A stretch of DNA of 64,000 nucleotides from Epithemia pelagica (Eukaryota > Bacillariophyta > Bacillariophyceae > Surirellales > Surirellaceae), in the NCBI GenBank assembly GCA_946965045.2, contig OX337228.1, forward strand, positions 6,820,001 to 6,884,000. Direction: 5' to 3'. Each line of letters starts with the position of its first letter. The first letter of the stretch is position 1. Of this stretch, positions 43,304 through 52,519 are shown piece by piece. The notes beneath the pieces are model-generated. The model worked only from the letters and a program-made list of their open reading frames with translations. It searched no databases and was not told the DNA's origin. The position numbers were made by a program, and so were the translations under genes.

Positions 43304-43682
43304 AGTCGCGGTTAATCAGTGTGACGGACAGGCGATATGGCAGTCACGATTCGAATCTGTGAGACATAGAATCGTGTCCCCACTATGTATCCAAGAGCAA
43401 TGCCTTACTACCAGAGAAGGCATTGCCCGTCGCATAGTAACCAAGCTCTAGCCATTGGCATCAATGGTTCCAAACTAACCTCCATGAGTAAATGAGGAAT
43501 TGATTCCTCGTGAGGAATCAAATGAGGAATCGAATGTAGTTCCTAAACCTAGAGCTTATAGTATCAACAAACAGAAAGTTGTGAAACAACTTCTATAGTG
43601 TATTGTCGTGGAGACTTGATCACCTCCCCGCCAATATAGGTACTGCCCCTAGCTACTACAGAGTATCCTGTGTACTTTGACT
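43304..43682 (+). repeat. 3' LTR of the copia element
   Basis: 379 bp, ends AGTC/GACT, followed by the second 'atggg' target copy. Confidence 0.96.
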
Positions 43683-44320
43683 ATGGGCAACGATAATTCC
43701 TCCTCGAGGATTTGGTACGCCTCTGTTTCATTTCCAGCGCGCAATAGATTTCGTACAATCGCACAACTTTCCAGAGGATTCATGTCATTGCGAAACTGAT
43801 TTTGACGATAGGAGATGGCGTCCATGGCGATTGCATGATTGTTGAGACGCAAGGCCGCCACGGTCAGTCGCGATAACAAGGATCCTTGGGAACCATTGGC
43901 CATAAACGAGTCATTTGTCGTCTCCAACAACAATTTTGCAATTCTCTTGAGTTGAGCCGTATCTCGACTATTTTGGGCTCTCTTAATGGCCGTCAACACC
44001 TGCTCGGACGTGGATTCGGCCGTCAATTCGGGAGAATCGACCTTGGAAGTTTGTCTTTTGCGATTGCCGTCTTGTGGCGATGAGGCTTTGGCTTTCCTTG
44101 CACGTTCCAAGGCTTTGCGCTCTGGACGAGATAATTTGGTCCGCTTTGGACGAGCCTCGGAATCTTCTTTTTCGACAGAAGCTACAGGATTTGGTGCAGA
44201 AAAGAATCTCCTGACATTATTTGCACCGAGGGATTGAGGAATGAATTGCACATGGAACGAGGAAGTTTCGTGGAAACAAAAGGCAAGGGGGACGCATAAT
44301 AGCAAGGACTTGGAGTTCAT
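43683..44320 (-). pseudogene. EngB-type GTPase, 5' part, severed by the copia element (copy 1)
   Basis: Encodes the first ~212 residues of the copy-1 protein: signal-peptide-like MNSKSLLLCVPLAFCF with Ser-Phe after it, a basic Lys/Arg-rich linker and helical sequence to EELSLP. It then runs into the LTR and stops within about 10 codons. Nearly identical to 62480-63116. Confidence 0.9.
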
Positions 44321-44350
44321 GGTTCATTGTCCATCAGGGTATCTTTCGGG

Positions 44351-45386
44351 CATGCGAATGATGTAACTTGATCCTTGATGTACTTTCTCACTGTAGGAGA
44401 AACCCTCTATGAACTCCACAATATCGGAATTCCATAATTCGGTGCACCTCAAAAGAAAAAAGCAATTGAAAGGTCATCGACTATAGTGAAGGCGAATCCA
44501 TGAAGAACGTATTATTCATGTAGAGTTCTACGTTACCGCCGCCGCCATCACTACCAGCGTCGTCGCTGCCATCTTTTCGGGCACTCATCGAACTGCGACA
44601 GCTACGTTCCAAACGATCAAATGAGGAAGAAATCTGTAGACCATCAAATGATAGGTGATGTTGTTGTTGACATCGTTTTCTACTTCCTGGAAATAACTGC
44701 ACACTCGTCGTCGTAGTCGTAGTCTCCGATGATATTGGAAAATTAAGTACTGGCCACCTATGGTTGAACTTTCTATTGTTTTGAATATTGCTTGTCTTCT
44801 TGTTAAGATATGCATTATTGGTGAAAGATGATGATGATGTAAAAAAGGCAGACTTTTCATGATGATAACGAGGACGAGTACGATCATCATAGCCGTAAAC
44901 ATGTTGAACAAAAACGGAAGAAAATCGAAGAAGGATGGAATATTGAAGTTTGTAAACATTCACCGAGGATACGATAGAGATTCATTTGGAAAAAGCATAA
45001 ACATCTTTAATGGGGGCGGGCAATGCAAATTGGGTCTTTTGTGGAACGGCAAGGCGAAACACCCACACACATTGCACACACAACAAAGGCATAATGGGTT
45101 TTCCATTATGAAACTTAAGTTTCTCCTTCCCTTCTTTCATATCTAAATGAGAAAACAAATTGTGGTCCAAAATTCAACTCCCGATTTCTCATAAAAAGAC
45201 GTTCATGATATCCATTCTTGACACCATCATCATAATCCATGTCCCATGGGGTAAACTTGTTGGACTTTTTAATATTCTTGCCATGCCTGCCTCTGCTGTT
45301 ATATTTCTTCTGAAACACCATGATTCACTACCGAAACCTTTTGTAGAATGGCGGCATCATAAAGCACTATCATCATTCCTCCATTA
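44351..45386. other. AT-rich stretch without a confident gene
   Basis: Homology to the second duplication block ends near 44350, and base composition turns AT-rich. Weak minus-strand frames are present: 44481-44959 (Ser/Thr-rich with a hydrophobic start) and 45115-45321 (from ATG, GKNIKKSNKFTPWDMDYDDG). They may be exons of an unresolved small gene, but no splice pattern is convincing. Confidence 0.35.
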
Positions 45387-46836
45387 TTGAAAAATCCTTT
45401 CTCATTCCTGAACTGTTCATACAAACCAAAAATATGTTTTTCATATCATGTGACTCTCACCGTCCATTCTATTGACATATTCTTTGGTCTGTATGACTCA
45501 TTTGTATACAAACCCAGGCTACGTCATGCACAAATGATCGTAGTCTTTGATGATGAGAATGAGCAAAATAGTCTCGTGTACTGTATTTCGGTCGACAAGT
45601 AAGTGTCCTATATGGCAATCCTCATTTGAAATTTGTTGCGATACGTATGGAAACCTCAGCATTGTTGTGTTGGACTTCACAGGGTAGAAAAGTCCATTCG
45701 AGTGACATTCCGTGGCTCAGTGACAATCACTGATTGGTGTGTTGATGCTGATGCGTTTGTAACACGAATTGCCAATCCACTGGAAGGCTGCCATACATCA
45801 ATAAAACAAGGAACCCATATTGGCATCCATCACGGGTTCTACAATTATTTATTTAGCACACGTGGGCAAAACACCCACAAGTATGATGTCATCCTTGGCC
45901 ATTTGCTCCAATTGCTGGAGACTCATCCTGGTTTCAATATTCACGTGACGGGGCATAGCCTTGGCGGTAAGTTTCAAAAGATCGTGAAATAGGAGAGGAC
46001 GGGTGCGCTTCTTTTACTCATCACGCATCGTGATGTAGGTGCTCTTGCTTCGCTCTTCACTTTCTGGCTTGGTGCCACTTCAGGTGATGAAATTCCAAAG
46101 CCCATCTACTGCTGCTCGTTTGCCTCACCAAGATGGGGGAACCTTGAGACCGCACGTGCCTTTTATGAACTGGAGAGACAGGGTAGGATCATGCACCTTA
46201 GAATCGTAAATCACAAGGATGCAGTGACAGCCATACCTGATGGTCTCAATCCTGGAAGTGCGGTTTGCGGACGAAATCTTATATTCCGCCCCATTGGTAT
46301 CGAGTTACGGCTGTACAAGAATCAAGAAAAGGATCCCAGGTTCCATTTACCTCGCGTGAAGAGGACTCCTTTAGCCCAGTTTGTGTATGACATGAGTGGT
46401 GGGTTGAAGCTTTTCTCGTTCAAATTTCTGAAGCTACCGTGTGAATTGTTTCAACAGAATTATATGCAGTGGCATAGTTGTGAAGGTAGGCGCGGTAATA
46501 CAACTGTTATCGTTTGACTTGTTCCAAACTGTATTCATCTCATTAATTCTGTATATTTCAGAATATATGAAACGTTTTTCCTCGATTTCGGAGAAACTTG
46601 AAACGATGAACATAGAGGCTCTCTATACTAGGTTTCATGGTGCGATACATTACCAGGACACGGATGACCCTACATTCTCCGAGCGATCAATGAATGGTAC
46701 CATCGACAATCATTGGCTCTTGCCCACTGCAGCACCTTCAAATGCCCATTCTCGGCGACCCAGGTACAAGTGTCTTCGTTCCACAGGCAACCATTGGCTC
46801 TGGCCCACTGCAACACCTCCAAATGCCCATTCCTAG
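45387..46836 (+). CDS. Class 3 lipase (alpha/beta hydrolase), 5' end unresolved
   Basis: Exons end or begin at ?-45598, 45683-45966, 46039-46485 and 46562-46836, all phase-consistent with GTAAGT or GTAGGC donors and AG acceptors. The spliced frame reads SLVYCISVDK-VEKSIRVTFRGS, then HVTGHSLGG-ALASLFTFWLG with the Ser nucleophile in GHSLG split by an intron after the second Gly. SFASPRWGN and RIVNHKDAVTAIP follow, with the probable catalytic Asp, and YMQWHSCEG carries the probable His. This is the Lipase_3 triad layout for triacylglycerol or galactolipid hydrolysis. The first exon(s) before about 45500 could not be fixed. The last ~55 residues are antisense to an ankyrin repeat remnant, so the native C-terminus may be lost. 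Confidence 0.8.
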
Positions 46837-47098
46837 CGGCCTCGGTACAAGTGCTCGAGTTCCATGGACAATCATTGGCTCTTGCCCACTTTAGCACCTC
46901 CAAATTCCCACCCTCGGCGGCGCAGGTACAAGTGTAGTCAGTCCACGGGCAACCATTGGCTCTGGCCCACTGCAAAGCCTCCAAATGCCCATTACTGGCG
47001 GCAAAGGCACAAATGTCTTCGTCCCATGGACATCTGTTCGCTCTTGCCCACTGCAGCACCTTCAAATGCCCATTCTCGGCGGCGTAGGCACAAACAAA
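46670..47098 (-). pseudogene. Ankyrin repeat remnant (LQWARANGCPW type)
   Basis: About five repeats of the form NGHLEVLQWARANGCPW, the ankyrin variant abundant in diatoms and brown algae, without an ATG at the left edge. The frame is continuous upstream through 47125 to the TGA of the PLD-like gene. It is antisense to the last lipase exon. Probably a truncated array brought in by rearrangement. Confidence 0.7.
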
Positions 47099-47125
47099 AA
47101 TCAGAAGCCGGACGATTTTATTATA

Positions 47126-47926
47126 TCAAGAATATTTCGCTCGTTTCGCTTCCGGCACAAAACCAGGTTCCTTGGAATATTCATCGTTCGGTTCGTCCGG
47201 AGGTCGACGTGGCGTGTAGACAGTAGAAATATTCCATACGTCCCGAAAGCGTTCTCGATATCGGTCGGCCATGGATCCATTTTCAATGACGATGCCATCC
47301 TCACGATGGCGGAATCTTGAAGCAAACGTATAATTGTATGAGCCGATCATAGTTCCGGCCGTAGAGATTAATACTTTTGTGTGCATGTACGCGCTATTTT
47401 GTACAGGGTTGTCAATCCCATAACGCCTCAAGCTCAAACGCGAAATAGATTCAAAACGGACTTGGCTTGTGCCAATAAAACGACTGATCACAGTTTCATT
47501 GAACACCGCTGGTCCTAGCAAAAGATGGACTTGTAGTGAGCGTCCTCCGTCCTCGATGGGCTTGGCATAATGACACAACTCGTCGACAAAGTACGTGTCT
47601 GTCAAAAAAGGAGCCGAAATGTAAACAGCTGATCCTCCGTCCGCCTCTCGCAACAAATATAAAGCAGCCACAAAGGGATGGCGATTATGGGCGAAGGATT
47701 GGCGATTGTTTCCTCGTAAGTAGGTGTGGACATCGAGCGGACGTTCGGGTGAAGACAAGCGAACTTCCGCCCGCAAATCTTGTCCTTGAAACAACCACTG
47801 ACGCCCCAGAAAATGCCCTTCCTCCGTTGCAGATTGCATAGCAAGTTCAACTTGTTCCATCTCATAGCTTACATCAATCATGTAATCCTGTTCAGGAACG
47901 GCCTCTTCAGGAATTCGTTCCTCCAT
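47126..47926 (-). CDS. PLD-like (phospholipase D/nuclease superfamily) protein, 266 aa
   Basis: Contains one HKD-like motif HTKVLISTAGTMIGSYNYT. The HxK pair and downstream GSxN are present, but the Asp expected six residues after the His... Lys spacing is Thr, so catalysis by the standard mechanism is doubtful. An upstream half (FVAALYLLREADGGSAVYIS, then HLLLGPAVFNE) matches the other half of the fold without an HKD. ATG 47926 is a good start and there is no intron. C-terminus is basic (VPEAKRAKYS). After its TGA the same frame continues into the ankyrin remnant. Could be a FAM83-like scaffold or a decayed nuclease. Confidence 0.7.
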   Translation of the reverse strand: MEERIPEEAVPEQDYMIDVSYEMEQVELAMQSATEEGHFLGRQWLFQGQDLRAEVRLSSPERPLDVHTYLRGNNRQSFAHNRHPFVAALYLLREADGGSAVYISAPFLTDTYFVDELCHYAKPIEDGGRSLQVHLLLGPAVFNETVISRFIGTSQVRFESISRLSLRRYGIDNPVQNSAYMHTKVLISTAGTMIGSYNYTFASRFRHREDGIVIENGSMADRYRERFRDVWNISTVYTPRRPPDEPNDEYSKEPGFVPEAKRAKYS

Positions 47927-48042
47927 TGCTGTCGCTGAGATTGGAGAACGTTGTGGGAATTCTGAGTTGAGTGCTGTGTGCTATCGTTTTTTGAATGCAC
48001 TGCGAACTGTACTAGGAAGTGGGCCTCAAAAATCCGACCTTT
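47927..48042. other. Spacer between PLD-like gene and TTAA element
   Basis: About 115 bp; presumably the promoter of the PLD-like gene. Nothing else seen. Confidence 0.4.
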
Positions 48043-48221
48043 TTAACCCTTTCAGCCCGGCACTTTTTTTGGCCCGGTCACTGACAAATTTGTCACCAAA
48101 AATACATAACAAAATTGCAATCCAATTAACAAAATGCCACGTGAGTTATGACCAACAACTCGTGATTCAAAAAATGATGACAATATCGTCATTTTCCAAA
48201 TTTGTGATTTTGCAACGATCA

Positions 48222-48381
48222 TTTTGGAGGACGCGACAGAAGTGCGAGTGACGACTGTCTAGTCTACACCAAGATCAAAAACCGGCGTGCGCATTTAGCG
48301 AACTAAGAAGTAGAATTACCTCCCGGCCCTAGGTGGGAAAGAAACTAAACTAGTATTCACACTCTTTGCTGTTTTCGATCT
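48222..48381 (+). repeat. Left pseudo-LTR of the Penelope-like element
   Basis: 160 bp identical to 51695-51854; begins 'ttttggaggacgcgacagaa' and ends 'ttttcgatct'. The 5' untranslated part 48382-48670 follows and has no gene. Confidence 0.92.
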
Positions 48382-48670
48382 GTGATATTGACCTACGAGA
48401 CGAACCTGCCCAACAGACATCCAACGCGCAGCCAAGGCCGCCAAACTCTTTTCCGTTCACCTAATCGGCTTCTTCCGAACTGGACCTGCATACTCGAGAC
48501 TAGTCGGCACTGTGTTGTCGATCCGAAGCCCCGCAAGACCCAACTCGGAAGCTACTACCGACTACTCTGGTAAACCTGAACTCCGCCGTGAAACCCAGAC
48601 TTTTCCAAGCAACAGCAAGCCGAAGAGAAGTTAGAGCCCAAGCGACGAAAACAAAGTCTACCGTGGAAAG

Positions 48671-50731
48671 ATGAGTGAAGCCAAACCTACCCTACGAGTT
48701 GACACGTCTGTCGGAATGGCAAACCCCGAGGGTACGACCGGAATCGGCCAGGAGACGGAAAACAACGACCATAACCGTCGTGAGGAAAAGCTTCGGAAAT
48801 TGGTACGAATGCTGGCCGAAGAGGTCTCGGAACGCTTCGTCCCGGCCCCCACGGAGGATGAACGCACTAATGATGCTATAAACGGCATCGGTGACTTCAA
48901 AACCCGATGCCGTTGGGCTGAGTTTTGGCGTAATGAGCACAAGGAGAGAACCGAAACCGAACAAGCTGTGTGGGCGAATTATTACACCAACAACCCCTCA
49001 CTACTCTCAAAAGCCCAATGGGAGAAATCAATCACTGACCCCGAATGGCAATGGCCAGACCCTTTCTCCGGAAAGAACTACGAAGAAGAGGCCGAGGACG
49101 CGGAAGAAGAAATCCTAATCTCTGGCCTCCAAAGTGGTGTCAAACCAGAGCACAAACGCAAAAACGCACCCGTAGGCTCAAACGAGTTGGAATGCTTCCT
49201 GAAACAAGTCGAAGAAGCAATCATCAATGAGTCACTTGCCAATAAACCGACCCGCAACGAAAACAAGCTGTCTCTGGAGTTCAAGGACCTACTCAAACAA
49301 CTCCGCGAGTTTGATCTGGTAGCGATACCCACAGACAAAACAAACTCGTTCACGTTAATGTCATCCAGAGAATACGCGAAAGAGATCAAGATTCACCTCG
49401 ACAAAAGTGCAGTCCGTATCAACAGGTCCAAACTCAACGAAATTGTGGAGAACTGCTTCTCTTTCATCACGGAACTCGACCGCTATCTGTCCAAGAACGA
49501 GAGGGAGTTTCTAAAAGAAAAAGTGAATTCGAAAGCGATTCCCCAACCGAAAATCCTGGTCAAGGACCACAAAAAGAAGAACTCGAATGGATCGTACCCT
49601 ACCAGACTCGTGGTCCCCGCAACCAATTTCACTGCCGGATTCCCAAAGATCGGATACCTCGGTATCAAGAACTTATTCAAGAAGCACAAGGTTGAGTTCG
49701 GACAACGCAACATAGTCCAAGCGTCGGATCTCAAGGACAAGCTGGAGAAGTTCAACATCAATGCAGGAAATGCCACAATCGTTTCAGTCGACGCAGAGGC
49801 AATGTACCCATCAATCAAATTTCAGCTGATCTATGATGCAGTACAGTACTACGCCGAAGCTATGCCCCCAGAAACCAACAAAGCAATCAGCCTGTGTCTC
49901 GACCTTATCTTCTTTGGGATGTCGAACACATTGATCTCGTTCCAAGACGGGTTCTACCTCTACGACGGCGACAAAAAACCCGAAGAACGAGGATTGACGA
50001 TAGGCGGCTACGAATCAGCCTGGCTGGCGGATTTGGTAATGTCATACCTCCTAGAGGTGACATACGACACACTCTACGACCCGATGCACTTCTTCGGAGT
50101 CTACAGAGACGACGGGTTGGCGGTGTTTAAAGGCAAAAAGACTACAAACGAAATCCAAGAGTGGCTCGAATCTTTTCAATCTGACGTCGACGACATAGCT
50201 GGAAACAACTTTTTGAAGTTTACGGCAGTGGTGTGGGACCCATTAAACCACCACTCAGAGTGGGACATCTCCAATACTGCGATCACGGTTGACAAATCCC
50301 CGTCGTTTCCCTTCCTGGATATGGAAATGTATTGGCTGAGTGAGCAGTCGCTAGCCTTCAGAGTCCACTTGAAGAAGAACCAACAACTCAAGTATCTCAA
50401 CAAAGGTAGCTCGCACACTCCGGGATGCTTCAAAGCGATTCCCAATGGAGTGATCAAACGACTGACCAAGCTCACATCAATCAACGATTCAAACAGCAAC
50501 CAAACTCTCGACGAGCTGTATCCAACACATTTCCAAGCCCTGTCCGACGCGAACTTGATTAAACCAGATCAAATCCCGACCTTGGCAGACTCCATAGACG
50601 AGATGGAACGAGAGAAGAATGATGAGACTTCAAAAGCGCAACCAAGAAACGCCGCGATAGAGACCGAAAAAGAGCGATCTACTTTAGGATTGGGTACTCC
50701 AACTTCTGGAGGAAGCCCATCCACAAAGTGA
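48671..50731 (+). CDS. Penelope-like reverse transcriptase (686 aa)
   Basis: Starts at ATG 48671. An N-terminal charged region is followed by an RT core: FDLVAIPTDKTNS, KILVKDHKK, VSVDAEAMYPSIKF (catalytic Asp), GLTIGGYESAWLADL and FFGVYRDDGLAVF (YRDD box). Then come PSFPFLDMEMYW and KYLNKGSSHTPGCFKAIP, the thumb-like region shared by the Penelope group with YRDD boxes. The frame ends with SGGSPSTK at TGA 50731, after leaving what looks like conserved sequence near 50640. The endonuclease continues in the next frame. No other stop interrupts the RT. Confidence 0.9.
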   Translation: MSEAKPTLRVDTSVGMANPEGTTGIGQETENNDHNRREEKLRKLVRMLAEEVSERFVPAPTEDERTNDAINGIGDFKTRCRWAEFWRNEHKERTETEQAVWANYYTNNPSLLSKAQWEKSITDPEWQWPDPFSGKNYEEEAEDAEEEILISGLQSGVKPEHKRKNAPVGSNELECFLKQVEEAIINESLANKPTRNENKLSLEFKDLLKQLREFDLVAIPTDKTNSFTLMSSREYAKEIKIHLDKSAVRINRSKLNEIVENCFSFITELDRYLSKNEREFLKEKVNSKAIPQPKILVKDHKKKNSNGSYPTRLVVPATNFTAGFPKIGYLGIKNLFKKHKVEFGQRNIVQASDLKDKLEKFNINAGNATIVSVDAEAMYPSIKFQLIYDAVQYYAEAMPPETNKAISLCLDLIFFGMSNTLISFQDGFYLYDGDKKPEERGLTIGGYESAWLADLVMSYLLEVTYDTLYDPMHFFGVYRDDGLAVFKGKKTTNEIQEWLESFQSDVDDIAGNNFLKFTAVVWDPLNHHSEWDISNTAITVDKSPSFPFLDMEMYWLSEQSLAFRVHLKKNQQLKYLNKGSSHTPGCFKAIPNGVIKRLTKLTSINDSNSNQTLDELYPTHFQALSDANLIKPDQIPTLADSIDEMEREKNDETSKAQPRNAAIETEKERSTLGLGTPTSGGSPSTK

Positions 50732-51735
50732 TCAAGGAGATAAAAGGACGCTTCCCCTCCCTGTCCTGGTTACGCGTGTCAATGTCCTACCACAGGTTCA
50801 CGAATATCCGTGAACACTTCCAAGGCGATTTGAACACCAAACTTTCAGACACATTGAGATCCCTAGACTTCGAAGATCTTGATTGTAACTGCAGGAACAA
50901 GGAAGCCTGCCCCTACGGTGGGAAATGCAGGCGTTCGATAGTAGTCTACAAAGCGACGTGTCTCAAAACAGGCAAGTTCTATATCGGCAACACGCAACAA
51001 CACGTAAAAAAGCGAATGCAACAACACGTCCAGGATGTCAAAGCCTTAGTCCTCCAGAACAAGAGCTCCGACTCCTTTGCAAGCCACTTTGCAGCATTCG
51101 TCCCGAGAGACATTCCAAAAAAGGAAATGAAAAACCACGTGAAATTGCGAGTCGAGCTCCTATGGCAAGGGAAGCCTCTTTCAACTGTAAAAACCTTCGG
51201 CACGAAAACGTGCAAACTCTGCGCTCGAGAGAGATTGGAAATCCTACGGGCGACCAAATTCAACCCCAAACTAGCAATCAACAAGTGTAACGAAATATAC
51301 GGCGCATGCCGCCACAAACCGAGATTTCACCGGTTCCCGACAAACAACAACAACCCCAGCACTGATGAGTCGATAGACGACGAAAGAGTCTCTATCTGTC
51401 GGCCTATCTCAACCACGTCAACTAACTCGAGCTATTCTTGCTTCACGTGGACTTCGAACCTGTCCCCCAACACGACTACAACAAATGATGTAAACAACTT
51501 TGGTGAGGACAGGAGGGACGAGAGCTTGCTCAATGAAATCCCTTCGATGTCCTACCAAGAAAGGCGACTTGAAGGCCTCAAAGCGAGGTTTGCCTTCAGC
51601 ATCCCGAAGACCACTCCCGCAGTGATCCAAATGGACGATAGCAAACTTGAGGACCTACCAACCGCCGAAGAATCTTTGATGACTGATGATGTAGTTTTGG
51701 AGGACGCGACAGAAGTGCGAGTGACGACTGTCTAG
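50626..51735 (+). CDS. GIY-YIG endonuclease domain of the Penelope-like element, shifted frame
   Basis: Open from 50626 (after two TGA codons) to TAG 51735. There is no ATG near its left end, so expression from its own start is unlikely. It begins with the linker RIGYSNFWRKPIHKVIKEIK, conserved in such elements, then a Cys cluster CNCRNKEACPYGGKC and the nuclease core VVYKATCLKTGKFYIGNTQ with a downstream Arg/His helix (RMQQHVQDV). A Ser/Thr-rich tail ends in VLEDATEVRVTTV, the part repeated in the left pseudo-LTR. The overlap with the RT frame at 50626-50731 requires a -1 shift or reflects a single-base mutation. Confidence 0.88.
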   Translation, partial: DFKSATKKRRDRDRKRAIYFRIGYSNFWRKPIHKVIKEIKGRFPSLSWLRVSMSYHRFTNIREHFQGDLNTKLSDTLRSLDFEDLDCNCRNKEACPYGGKCRRSIVVYKATCLKTGKFYIGNTQQHVKKRMQQHVQDVKALVLQNKSSDSFASHFAAFVPRDIPKKEMKNHVKLRVELLWQGKPLSTVKTFGTKTCKLCARERLEILRATKFNPKLAINKCNEIYGACRHKPRFHRFPTNNNNPSTDESIDDERVSICRPISTTSTNSSYSCFTWTSNLSPNTTTTNDVNNFGEDRRDESLLNEIPSMSYQERRLEGLKARFAFSIPKTTPAVIQMDDSKLEDLPTAEESLMTDDVVLEDATEVRVTTV

Positions 51736-51854
51736 TCTACACCAAGATCAAAAACCGGCGTGCGCATTTAGCGAACTAAGAAGTAGAATTACCTCCCGGC
51801 CCTAGGTGGGAAAGAAACTAAACTAGTATTCACACTCTTTGCTGTTTTCGATCT
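51695..51854 (+). repeat. Right pseudo-LTR of the Penelope-like element
   Basis: 160 bp identical to 48222-48381. Confidence 0.92.
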
Positions 51855-51950
51855 ATCATATTTCAATGACCAATATGTTATAGGCCTACTGTTTGTCACA
51901 TATGAAGCGTATTGTAATGTACTTTCGTACGATAGTCAGAACTTCGTATT

Positions 51951-52205
51951 TTGACGGCTGCTTGTTCTGAAATCGCCAATTTCCCATTTTCATACAAAAC
52001 CCCCAAAACCACTTGTCTCATCAACACCAATGGACAACCCGACTCTCTTGTAGAATCCATGGTCTCCTATGGTATCACAAGATCAATGATCACTTACAAA
52101 CGAAGAGGAGGTGAGTCCTGGGCGAACACTCCCTATAGATTAGTCATACGTGGAGTGACGTGGATTGATATACCCATAGAGTATTTTGACTTTTTTGTTA
52201 AATAG
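51951..52205 (+). pseudogene. Short frame in the right arm of the TTAA element (84 aa)
   Basis: The frame TYKRRGGESWANTPYRLVIR with a following WIDIPIEYFDFFVK has coding character and ends just before the terminal repeat. It could be the C-terminal tail of a lost transposase or a captured sequence; I cannot match it to the piggyBac catalytic domain. Confidence 0.3.
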
Positions 52206-52519
52206 TTTGTGCGGTCACTAAAAAAGTGAGATGACTGACATATTTGTCAAAAATTTGACTTGCCGGGCTGAAAGGGTTAAGATTCCACATGCCTTTCTCA
52301 AAATTGTCGCGCTTAAGAGCTGATTAGAATGCGAATTTACTTTCTAATTTTGTTTCTATGTAAATTATCTGGAAAGATCATGTGAATGGATGGTCCTCCG
52401 AATTTGCGACCCAAACGCGGTCACGAAAGGATGGTGCTATTATTTGCTATGGAAGGAGAGATTTCAGTTAGGTGTTAGTCTTTATGAATGGAAGCGAGGA
52501 AGACGTCGATACATGGTCA

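Larger units (their letters stand above)
34613..43682 (+). mobile_element. Ty1/copia LTR retrotransposon, complete, 9070 bp
   Basis: Two 379 bp LTRs flank gag and pol, with a 5 bp target duplication 'atggg' at 34608-34612 and 43683-43687, in an exon of the EngB gene. LTR ends are AGTC...GACT, not the usual TG...CA. The LTRs differ at two positions, so insertion is recent. Pol order is protease, integrase, reverse transcriptase, RNase H, which is the copia order. A purine tract (aagagggag, ending 43303) lies directly before the 3' LTR. The tRNA-binding site after the 5' LTR (from 34992, ggttattacgccc) is not the common initiator-Met type and I cannot assign its primer. Confidence 0.96.
48222..51854 (+). 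mobile_element. Penelope-like element (RT plus GIY-YIG endonuclease)
   Basis: 3633 bp bounded by 160 bp direct repeats that are identical by eye. The left one is a copy of the 3' end of the element, including the last codons of the endonuclease frame, which is the pseudo-LTR arrangement typical of Penelope-like elements. Encodes a reverse transcriptase followed by a GIY-YIG domain in a different frame. Inserted inside the piggyBac-like shell. Confidence 0.9.
48047..52276. mobile_element. piggyBac-like TTAA element (non-autonomous shell) containing a Penelope-like element
   Basis: Perfect 16 bp terminal inverted repeats CCCTTTCAGCCCGGCA (48047-48062 and complement of 52261-52276), flanked by TTAA on both sides (48043-48046, 52277-52280). 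TTAA targets and CCY-start termini are the piggyBac hallmark. Subterminal 'ggtcact' and 'gacaaatttgtc'-like words are present in both ends. No transposase frame is recognisable; only about 170 bp on the left and 420 bp on the right belong to it, the rest is the inserted retroelement. Confidence 0.8.

Noticed and set aside
51680-51854. Hammerhead ribozyme in the Penelope pseudo-LTR
   Set aside because: A CTGATGA word occurs at about 51684, but it lies outside the repeated unit and no GAAA follows at the right distance; no second core is seen inside the 160 bp repeat.
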